Assembly: GCA_964528035.1 (NCBI GenBank)
Contig: CAZGQY010000039.1
Location: forward strand, 1-25,625
Reading direction: 5' to 3'
Length of the DNA stretch: 25,625 bases
Source of the DNA: CAZGQY01 sp964528035
GTDB lineage: Bacteria > Pseudomonadota > Gammaproteobacteria > Methylococcales > UBA1147
This document shows, one piece after another, positions 8,907 through 15,825 of the stretch (position 1 is the stretch's first letter; the number at the start of each line of letters is the position of its first letter). The position numbers and the translations under genes were made by a program. The notes under the pieces were generated by a model, which saw only the letters and a list, made by a program, of their open reading frames with translations, ran no database searches and was not told where the DNA came from.

Positions 8907-10874
8907 TCAGGGTAGCGCCAATTTGGAATCAATGTTAATCGCATTGCGGTAAGCCTGTTCGGCTTCGTTGAATTTCTTACTATGAATTTCCAGCAATTTG
9001 CCCAGATTAATTTGTAAGATCGCCAGATTGGGTTCTGCGGAGATGGCGGTTCTGAATATGTTCTCAGCCTGTTTAATTTCGGCTTTTTTGGGCGAGGGGT
9101 TGATGATCAGCCACGCGTCCCAACTGATTGCTGCCAGAACCGGATCCTGCCAGTGTTCTGTTGCAGATTCGACGCCTGAGGTATCACTGAGTGATGTCAT
9201 TTCCCCGGATCCTATAGCCTGGTATAAAGTACTGGAATGAGTTTTTAACAGTTGCCTCCATTTATTTGCTTCGTCAAAAAGAAATTGTTCAAGCATTTTC
9301 CATTTGTTTTCACTAAATTCTTGTGCCTGGTCTTCTATAAATTGTTTTTCTTGTTCGCTCAAACAGGGAGAACCAAGCAAGCAATCCGTAAAAGAATCCA
9401 ACACAATGTTGGTATTTGCTAACTCCCGCATTATATTGAGTCGAAAATTTCTGCGTGTCCTGATATGTTGTATTTTTGTCTGCATCCCCTCAGGAAAGGT
9501 ACTAATAGAACACAATTGGGAAAATGACCCTGGACTTATATCGGTAATGACTGATGACTGCAACACCTGGAATTCCAGCGCATGCTGAAGTGCTGGGATG
9601 TTGATTGTCTGTGCTAACGCCAGGCTAAATTCCGCTTCCCGTAGGTCAGACGGGGGTGTTACCAGATGTAATCTGGCGCGGAATTGCAGTTCTTTGTTAC
9701 TGAAAATTAGTTTCAGGAAGCGCACTAACCAAATCAGTTTTTTTTGCGTGATCGGATTCCTGCGTTGTAAAAACCAAATATTGAATAGTCGTTCACTAAT
9801 AAAATATGCCGAATTTTTTCCTCGTTTCGAATTTACGCTATCGGCGAGTATATGATCGAGAGACTTTAGTTCTTTTGATACGATATCCAAAGGTAGATCG
9901 AGCTTCTTTGCAATTTGGTTTTTGTTAATTGGATCCCAATTTATTGCAATGATATCTAGTACTTTTCGGCTGTTGGGAGACAGTGATTCTGTACGTGCCT
10001 GGTACCACGGTGAAGTATTATCAAGTGTTTGTTCCAGTTTGCGCCGAATATCGGAATCGACCCCTAAAGAGATCATATTGTATATTGTCGCCGTGGTTCT
10101 GGGGTTGCCGTTAGTGAGTGCGTACAAACGTTTTTTGCGTTGTGGCCACTCGTTAAAAAATGGCATTAATTGATAGGCGCGCTGATTCCTGGCGAGTTGT
10201 TTAATCGTTGCATGGCATTCGGATTCCGAAAACTTCCTTAATGTATATACCTCGATCAAATCGTTGTTAATTTGGTTATTTAGAGCAACGCGCTCTGTAC
10301 CTGGCAAACAAGTCCCGATTACTCGAATATTTGGATTTGTATACAAAACATCCAGGAATGTTGATAAGTCGGGGTCAATTCGTTGCAGCAGTAGATTCAG
10401 ATTGTCGAGCAACAGCAGAAGCCGTTGATTGTTCAGGCGTAAGCGATCAATTAGCGGACTTAGAGTTGAACCAATAGCATTTTTTGTGGTGCAGATGGTC
10501 GGATTTTTAACCTTAGTGATCAAGTGTGTTTCAATCATCTGGGGCGATGAATCGGGAAGAGCGTTTAGAGTGGAGATCCAAAAATCTTCGGCATTGGTGA
10601 TACTGAAATAATCTTCCAGAAAACTGACTCTTGCATATTGTCGGATGGTTTCCGGGTTCTGGTCGGCTGCATCGGCTAAACGTCGTAACAAACTGGTTTT
10701 ACCAAAACCGCTTTCTCCGGAAACAACATAGTGTTTTAGCTGCTCAGATCTCAGATTGTTCAGAACGTTTCCGATAAATTCATCGTCCGATGATCGGTAG
10801 TTTTGAATGCCGGTGGTCCTCTCTTCAGAATTGTTATCCTGCGTATCTGACCATAAGTCATTTTGTTTATTCAT
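8907..10874 (-). CDS. P-loop ATPase with winged-helix-like segment and TPRs (N-terminal part of interrupted gene)
   Basis: The 655-residue product has a Walker A motif GESGFGKTS at 53-61 and a Walker B-like LLLLLDN at 152-158, as in AAA/STAND-type regulatory ATPases. A segment around 300-370 looks like a winged helix (KVLDIIAINWDPINKNQIAK, then FISERLFNIWFLQRR). TPR units appear at the end (LGKLLEIHSKKFNEAEQAYR). No signal peptide or membrane helix is seen, so it should be cytoplasmic. The frame stops at TGA 8909-8907 in the middle of a TPR (SKLALP, stop, NHLGDLL), where a tryptophan codon TGG would fit the repeat. The intact protein would be 835 residues. The exact role is unknown; this domain plan suggests a ligand- or nucleotide-controlled scaffold or regulator. 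It is transcribed divergently from the pseudokinase gene across a ~170-bp gap. Confidence 0.85.
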   Translation of the reverse strand: MNKQNDLWSDTQDNNSEERTTGIQNYRSSDDEFIGNVLNNLRSEQLKHYVVSGESGFGKTSLLRRLADAADQNPETIRQYARVSFLEDYFSITNAEDFWISTLNALPDSSPQMIETHLITKVKNPTICTTKNAIGSTLSPLIDRLRLNNQRLLLLLDNLNLLLQRIDPDLSTFLDVLYTNPNIRVIGTCLPGTERVALNNQINNDLIEVYTLRKFSESECHATIKQLARNQRAYQLMPFFNEWPQRKKRLYALTNGNPRTTATIYNMISLGVDSDIRRKLEQTLDNTSPWYQARTESLSPNSRKVLDIIAINWDPINKNQIAKKLDLPLDIVSKELKSLDHILADSVNSKRGKNSAYFISERLFNIWFLQRRNPITQKKLIWLVRFLKLIFSNKELQFRARLHLVTPPSDLREAEFSLALAQTINIPALQHALEFQVLQSSVITDISPGSFSQLCSISTFPEGMQTKIQHIRTRRNFRLNIMRELANTNIVLDSFTDCLLGSPCLSEQEKQFIEDQAQEFSENKWKMLEQFLFDEANKWRQLLKTHSSTLYQAIGSGEMTSLSDTSGVESATEHWQDPVLAAISWDAWLIINPSPKKAEIKQAENIFRTAISAEPNLAILQINLGKLLEIHSKKFNEAEQAYRNAINIDSKLALP

Positions 10875-10899
10875 TTGGATTAATCGTAGCTGGAAATAA

Positions 10900-10911
10900 G
10901 TTCATATGAAC
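10900..10911. promoter_or_regulatory. Perfect 12-bp palindrome in the divergent intergenic region
   Basis: GTTCATATGAAC is its own reverse complement and lies 26 bp upstream of the ATPase start, within the 172-bp gap between that gene and the divergent pseudokinase gene. A dimeric regulator could bind here. A TTGACA sequence at 10984-10989 points toward the pseudokinase gene but lacks a well-spaced -10 box. No regulator gene is visible next to it, so function is only a suggestion. Confidence 0.3.
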
Positions 10912-11046
10912 AGTATGTCGTAAGCGCGAAAAAGAGACATTATGAATTTCGCTCAGGTTTATTTTTAACTTATTGCAGCTGACTTGACAGTGATATTGAA
11001 ATCAGGCCAAATAAAAATAAAAAATTAAGAATTGTATATCTATATT

Positions 11047-12429
11047 ATGCATCAGCCTGAATCTCAATCAGTTGTTAATTATATTCGTAAAAGATCTGCC
11101 AAGAAACTACCGACTCAGTTATCTTTACAGCTAATTACTGAAATAGGCTTAGGGTTAATTGAATCGAGTAAACAAGATAGTGGTGAAATAGTCAAATGTC
11201 ACAATAAAAGGCTATCAGGTTTTCATTCATCAAGAGATATAGCTGATATAGATATAATCGACCAATTAGTTATGGGGTATCCCGCATTGCAGGCGATAAC
11301 AGTTGCAGCAAGGGAAACAAACGAACCTAATGGGGCGGAGAAATGCCAACAGTCGACTAGTGAGAAACAGGATGTATATGCCCTGGGTCGAATTGCGTGT
11401 GAGCTATTAACCGGGATTCGACCCGCTATGGATAATGAGCCTTTGGAATCCAGGTACGATGCAATAGTGATTGGCCAGAATAGAGTTAAGCGGTGGCAGC
11501 TTCAGGCTTTAAGCAAAGCGCTTGCCTCGGATCCAACTCAAAGGCCCAGCATAGAAAAGTTTCTTGCGGAATTGAATACGCCTTCGGTTATACCGTTGCT
11601 TCAGCGGACAAGCGTTTTGTTGATTGTTGTAATGCTGGGGTTAGCTGGAATGTATGGCTTGAGTTCTGTGGATAGCGAGAAAATTCAAGGTGCGGATCGA
11701 TATTTAAAAGATTCGGAATCTGGAAAAGAGGGCGTTGACTTTGCCCTTTTTGAAGTACAGGAATTGTCAGATTACATCGCAACTAATACGGATTTACACC
11801 GTTTCGATAAATCTCGTCCTGTGGAGGAACAATGGCTCGAACCGCTTGTCTCTATGGATGAAGTTGCCGCGGCATATTTCAAGTTATTGTCTGTTGATCC
11901 GAAAAACAGCGCTGCACAACGAGGCTTACAAGAGATCGGTGACAAATACCTGCAATTGATTCATAAGGTTCTGGAAACTGGCGATAAGCAGTTCGCCAAT
12001 GAATTGCTTGAACGCGGTTTAAACAGTGTTCCGAAACATAAGCGACTGTTAAGTTTGCGAAATAAAATACAAAATCCTGCGACGAAAAAAGCATTGGACA
12101 ATTCGGTGGTTAAAGCGATAGCCAGGTTGGTAAAGGATGCGGATGAGCACATAAAGGCTTCACGTTTTATACTCCCACTAAGAAATAATGCAGTAGAAAC
12201 CTATAAGGAAATTCTTCGCCTGGATTCGCATAACTCGGTCGCGGTGGATGGATTAAACTCCATGGCGACGGTATTTGAGAATGCCGCGCAGGAGTCGTTG
12301 GCAGCCGGAAATTTAGAGGAAAGTTTGGCGCTGATCGAACAAGGATTGATGATCAGACCGAAGCACACCCATTTGCTAACTTTACAAACGGCTCTTGCTG
12401 CGGAACTGGCTGAGTCATCCATGCGTTAG
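11047..12429 (+). CDS. Membrane-anchored pseudokinase with duplicated TPR-like periplasmic tail
   Basis: I choose the ATG at 11047 over a TTG at 11032; neither has a strong ribosome binding site. With that start the protein has 460 residues. Residues ~20-176 look like the C-lobe of a Ser/Thr protein kinase: QDVYALGRIACELLTGIRP at 108-126 matches helix F, and ALASDPTQRPSIEKFLAEL at 158-176 matches the end of the fold with its conserved Arg. The N-lobe, ATP loop, catalytic lysine, HRD and DFG are absent, so it should not phosphorylate. A membrane helix lies at about 182-204. The outside part holds two related units (about 270-345 and 351-460) of the type found behind bacterial Ser/Thr kinases, one ending SVPKHKRLLSLRNKI and the other IRPKHTHLLTLQTAL. 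The next gene, 48 bp downstream, carries a third copy, so both are probably one operon. Confidence 0.75.
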   Translation: MHQPESQSVVNYIRKRSAKKLPTQLSLQLITEIGLGLIESSKQDSGEIVKCHNKRLSGFHSSRDIADIDIIDQLVMGYPALQAITVAARETNEPNGAEKCQQSTSEKQDVYALGRIACELLTGIRPAMDNEPLESRYDAIVIGQNRVKRWQLQALSKALASDPTQRPSIEKFLAELNTPSVIPLLQRTSVLLIVVMLGLAGMYGLSSVDSEKIQGADRYLKDSESGKEGVDFALFEVQELSDYIATNTDLHRFDKSRPVEEQWLEPLVSMDEVAAAYFKLLSVDPKNSAAQRGLQEIGDKYLQLIHKVLETGDKQFANELLERGLNSVPKHKRLLSLRNKIQNPATKKALDNSVVKAIARLVKDADEHIKASRFILPLRNNAVETYKEILRLDSHNSVAVDGLNSMATVFENAAQESLAAGNLEESLALIEQGLMIRPKHTHLLTLQTALAAELAESSMR

Positions 12430-12477
12430 TATGGTTTTGGTAGGTACAGGGCTGTGCAACAGCTTGATTGGCAGATC

Positions 12478-13860
12478 ATGAATCCATTTAATTTTATTCC
12501 CCGACTCGTCTTATTGGTGCTGATAACAACCCTATTGGTATTGTTGACAGGACAGGCCGCATTTGCACAAGCCAGTTACGATTTAATGCGGGCGGCCCAC
12601 TCCGGGGATTTGCCATGGCTAAAGAGTACTATCGAGGCGGGTGCCGATATTGACGCGCGTGATGCCAGCGGTTCAACAGCATTAATGTTGGCTGCTTCAA
12701 GCGGACATATCGGCATCGTGCGGGAATTGTTGTCGAGAGGCGTTAATGTTAATTTTCGGAACGATTATGGTTGGACACCACTGATGTTGGCGAAGGCAAA
12801 CCGCCATATGGAAATAGTTCGCCTGATGCAGGCACGAGGATCCGATTACGAAATTGTTGATAAAACGGATGATGTACCGATATTTTTAGAAAAAAAGGTA
12901 TCTTCTCCTCCAGTGGAGGCGGCTATTCAGAAGGAATTCGAAGGTATGCGCCCCTTTCAGGTTGTTCAAACCGATATAGAAGAAGCGTTGGATAAAGAAC
13001 ACATGTTATCCGCTCATCAAACGGACGATGTAGCGATGATTTTGGAAAAAAAATTACCTCCACTCAAAATGGAAGCCACAGTCAAGAAAGAACCCGAGGA
13101 TGCACTCCCACTCCAGACTGTTCAAATCGATATTGAAAAAGAGTTGGATAAAGAATATTTGTTATCCACTGATCAAGCGGACGATGTAGCGGTGATTCTG
13201 GAAAACAAAGTACCTGGTTCCGAAGTGAGTATCATGATGAAGAATGAAACGGATGATGACCACCAACCTCCCGCTGTTCAGATCGATACAGAAAAAAAGT
13301 TGAATAATGAACAAAGCCTAACGGTTGATATTGCTGGCTTATTGGAGGCGGCGGAGCGCCACATGGACGCGTCGCGATTGACCAGGCCAGCTCATGATAA
13401 TGCCTATACCTCTTTTCTTCGCGTTCTCGAGCATGATCAGCAGAATCGCCAGGCTAAAGACGGCATGCAGCGTATTGCCAGTTATTATGAAAAGCGAGCT
13501 GCGGATCAATTGTCAAGCGGTGCATTTCGGGCCAGCCTGAATACAACACGTAGAGGCTTGAAAGTTCTGCCGGATCACGCTGGATTACAGCGAATACAAT
13601 CCAATGCGCAAGCTTCGCTCAATGCGAAAAAAGCGCAGCAGAGGCGCATAGCTCCTGCACAATCAGAACTTCGCGAAAAAGTCGCAGCGCTCAACAAAAT
13701 TGAAAAAAAGCTGGAGGAGCAGGAGCAGAGGAAGCGGGAATCCGTTCAGACTATCCTGCTCCGCCGCTATGTATCTGAAGAAGACAGGTTGGACGAACAA
13801 GAGCAGGAGATTCGTACATCCATTCAAAACACGCTGCAACGCCGGTATAAATCTGAATAA
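12478..13860 (+). CDS. Exported ankyrin-repeat protein with internal repeats and coiled-coil end
   Basis: The ATG at 12478 gives a clear signal peptide (RLVLLVLITTLLVLLTGQ, likely cut after AFA at residue 30); a GTG at 12454 would only add eight residues. The mature protein starts with about three ankyrin repeats (33-125; e.g. GSTALMLAASSGHIGIVREL). Three acidic 52-residue tandem repeats follow (131-286). The TPR-like module shared with the preceding protein comes next (about 287-385; ERHMDASRLTRPAHDNA). A charged coiled coil with two 26-residue repeats (412-460) ends the protein. No membrane helix beyond the signal peptide is seen, so it is probably periplasmic. I do not recognise a named family for the whole protein; the parts suggest a protein-binding scaffold that works with the upstream pseudokinase. 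Confidence 0.8.
   Translation: MNPFNFIPRLVLLVLITTLLVLLTGQAAFAQASYDLMRAAHSGDLPWLKSTIEAGADIDARDASGSTALMLAASSGHIGIVRELLSRGVNVNFRNDYGWTPLMLAKANRHMEIVRLMQARGSDYEIVDKTDDVPIFLEKKVSSPPVEAAIQKEFEGMRPFQVVQTDIEEALDKEHMLSAHQTDDVAMILEKKLPPLKMEATVKKEPEDALPLQTVQIDIEKELDKEYLLSTDQADDVAVILENKVPGSEVSIMMKNETDDDHQPPAVQIDTEKKLNNEQSLTVDIAGLLEAAERHMDASRLTRPAHDNAYTSFLRVLEHDQQNRQAKDGMQRIASYYEKRAADQLSSGAFRASLNTTRRGLKVLPDHAGLQRIQSNAQASLNAKKAQQRRIAPAQSELREKVAALNKIEKKLEEQEQRKRESVQTILLRRYVSEEDRLDEQEQEIRTSIQNTLQRRYKSE
12868..13335 (+). repeat. Three 156-bp (52-residue) tandem repeats inside the ankyrin-repeat gene
   Basis: Units begin at 12868, 13024 and 13180, exactly 156 bp apart. Each starts with DDV and continues I(F/M/V/I)LE(K/N)K, then an acidic-basic stretch, VQ(T/I)D(I/T)E, and L(D/N)(K/N)E. 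Copies 1 and 2 are closest; copy 3 has diverged more. The length is a multiple of three, so unit gain or loss would keep the frame. Confidence 0.85.
13711..13857 (+). repeat. Two 78-bp (26-residue) coiled-coil repeats at the gene's 3' end
   Basis: Unit 1 (13711-13788) begins LEEQEQRKRESVQTILLRRY and unit 2 (13789-13857) LDEQEQEIRTSIQNTLQRRY; the second is cut short by the stop codon. Heptad spacing of Leu, Ile and Val suggests a coiled coil. Confidence 0.8.
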
Positions 13861-14153
13861 CGTGAATCGTCCAAATTCAGCCCGTTACGTTTATGAAGTG
13901 TTTTGTAACAGCTTACCGTAGTAGTCTTGGATATATTAGGTTACTGCAACAGGGATATTGCAGCAGAGCAGACCTTACAGGGGTACGTTTAGAATATCAA
14001 AGACTTGCCAGCAATTTTAATTGTGGAGAATAACCTTTCCGTATGTTGGGTTTCGTGCTTTAACTACAACCTACAGTAGTATGTCTGTAAGTCAATATTA
14101 GAATTGCTGAAGACTTGCGCGTCCAAATGGCTGAAATACAAGATTGAGGAGCA

Positions 14154-15398
14154 CTAGGGTTTCCAGTTTCTATATTCCAGGCTTATCAGACCAATAATAT
14201 CGGAGCGCAAGCCTTTTCTATTTAATGGTACCAATACATTGCCGGCAACAATCAAATTATCAACTGCTCTCCATTTGACGCCAATGGCTGCGTCATATAT
14301 CTCGTCGCCGACGCCATCACCACCCAGTTCGTTGCGGCCGACAAAATCGAAGATACCCGTAAGGGTCTGGTTGCCCACCTCGAAACCCGCAGTATAATTT
14401 AGATTGTCTCGCTTACGATCACCGAGGTCAAATCGATAACCCAGATTTAAATGGATGCGAACCCATTCACCAAGATCTGCAGAACTAATCAGGAATGGCC
14501 GAATGGTGGTGCTGCCAGTTCCAAGGAAATTGTCTTGATCACCATTTTGAAGCTTGACCTGGAGGGCACCTGCCAAATCAAATTGTTCAGCGTCCAGTGC
14601 GTAATATTTGGCCGACAACAGAATGTCACCAAAGCCGACGGCACTGTCGCTTGCTGAGTCTGTTGGGGAGTCGCCCGTACCACCTAGCTGGTGAAATGGG
14701 GTAAATCGTCTTCCAGTTGCCGGGTCAATGCGCGAAAATGGGTTTTGCGGTGATGAGATAACCGTGGCGTTGGCGGTAATGTCCATACTGACGCGCACCA
14801 GTGGCACGCTAATTCCCAAATCCAACTTATCAGTTACACCGTAGGCCCCTGAAAAAAGAATGGACGCGATGTCAATATCGGTGTCCGAGACGATTTGTAT
14901 CGAGTCATTTTCAAAGCTCTCTCTGATAATCGGGTCGCCGAGGGTATTGGAGCGATGGGGCGCGAATTGTGTCAGTTTGCTTAGATCTCTACCTTCCAGG
15001 GTGTCGTATTGGTAGTAACTGAAGGCGAATGAGGTACTAAATTTTCCTTTACCTAATGTTTGCGGTCGTTCTGCTAATATTGGCCCCAACGTCGTAGAGG
15101 TTTCCGAATAACTCCCGGTGGTGGGGTTGAATTTGAAGGTCGGGCCACCGGCCGATGCGGCTACTGGGATTGGCTGAAATTCTGAAGCGATTAATCGATT
15201 CAATTTCGACAACATTGATTGAGATGACAGCACAAATTGCTCTCGATGGCTTGGAAATCCTGCGCCACTAACTGTATCGACCTGAATTCCATCACCCCCG
15301 TATAAGCCGGGAATAATATCAACCAGGTCTCGCGCCGAAGCCACGGAAATGCCCAGTACAGTAAGTAAGGTCCAGATGAAACTTTTATTATGTTGCAT
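14154..15398 (-). CDS. Outer-membrane beta-barrel protein, transporter-like (MetA-pathway/PF13557-like)
   Basis: The 414-residue protein has an N-terminal signal peptide (SFIWTLLTVLGISVASA). After it come alternating beta strands typical of putative outer-membrane barrels annotated as transporters or 'phenol MetA-pathway' proteins: GKFSTSFAFSYYQYD, GAYGVTDKLDLGISVPLVRV, VGFGDILLSAKYYAL, FDLAGALQVKLQNGD and VRIHLNLGYRFDLGD, closing with LISLEYRNW. These families include porin-like transporters of unproven substrate. The gene stands alone on its strand, converging on the ankyrin-repeat gene with 293 bp between; that gap shows no gene and no strong terminator. A 16-bp palindrome lies 110 bp upstream of the start. 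Substrate unknown. Confidence 0.8.
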   Translation of the reverse strand: MQHNKSFIWTLLTVLGISVASARDLVDIIPGLYGGDGIQVDTVSGAGFPSHREQFVLSSQSMLSKLNRLIASEFQPIPVAASAGGPTFKFNPTTGSYSETSTTLGPILAERPQTLGKGKFSTSFAFSYYQYDTLEGRDLSKLTQFAPHRSNTLGDPIIRESFENDSIQIVSDTDIDIASILFSGAYGVTDKLDLGISVPLVRVSMDITANATVISSPQNPFSRIDPATGRRFTPFHQLGGTGDSPTDSASDSAVGFGDILLSAKYYALDAEQFDLAGALQVKLQNGDQDNFLGTGSTTIRPFLISSADLGEWVRIHLNLGYRFDLGDRKRDNLNYTAGFEVGNQTLTGIFDFVGRNELGGDGVGDEIYDAAIGVKWRAVDNLIVAGNVLVPLNRKGLRSDIIGLISLEYRNWKP

Positions 15399-15507
15399 TT
15401 TTGTCTTCCCAATCAGATGACTCCGACAGAATTGAACGAATCGGGTCAGTAATTATTGTTGTTTTCTTAGATCAGGTTTTGTCTACATATAGAATAAATA
15501 CTTTTAA

Positions 15508-15523
15508 TAGATATTAATATCTA
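15508..15523. promoter_or_regulatory. Perfect 16-bp AT-rich palindrome upstream of the barrel gene
   Basis: TAGATATTAATATCTA equals its own reverse complement and lies 110 bp upstream of the ATG of the outer-membrane protein gene. It could be an operator, but AT-rich palindromes also occur by chance. Confidence 0.3.
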
Positions 15524-15670
15524 AATTTAGAGTAAACACTTAGCCTTTGATTGGAATTCTATCGCACATTCCCGGGTTAACATAAGAAATTTTTGAAAAA
15601 AGCCAATAAGCCGGAATATAGATTGGTTTATTTAGAGTCACTAAATTAGGAAGCGAATAACAGCTAAAGT

Positions 15671-15697
15671 GTGACTATGTAATACGTGCATAGTCAC
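15671..15697. promoter_or_regulatory. Inverted repeat with 9-bp perfect arms
   Basis: GTGACTATG (15671-15679) and CATAGTCAC (15689-15697) are perfect reverse complements around a 9-base loop. It lies ~130 bp past the end of the 421-residue gene. No T-run follows on either strand, so it is a poor intrinsic terminator; a protein binding site is equally possible. Confidence 0.35.
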
Positions 15698-15825
15698 CCT
15701 TCAGGTCTCAGAAGAACCATTTCACTGGTGGGCAAGGACTCTGGTCATGGGCGACTGCACTGGTCAGGTAATTTTGATGAAGTGCAGGATTTTTAGAATC
15801 AAATTCGCAGTTGTCTCTTTGCCTG

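Larger units (their letters stand above)
15399..15825. other. 427-bp gap between two minus-strand genes
   Basis: No reading frame of note. The part next to the barrel gene is AT-rich and contains a 16-bp palindrome (15508-15523). Further out is an inverted repeat at 15671-15697. This gap should hold the barrel gene's promoter and the 3' end of the transcript from the 421-residue gene. Confidence 0.6.

Noticed and set aside
8907..8909. The TGA as a selenocysteine codon
   Set aside because: The place in the TPR calls for a tryptophan-like residue, the family is not known for selenocysteine, and no redox motif is near.
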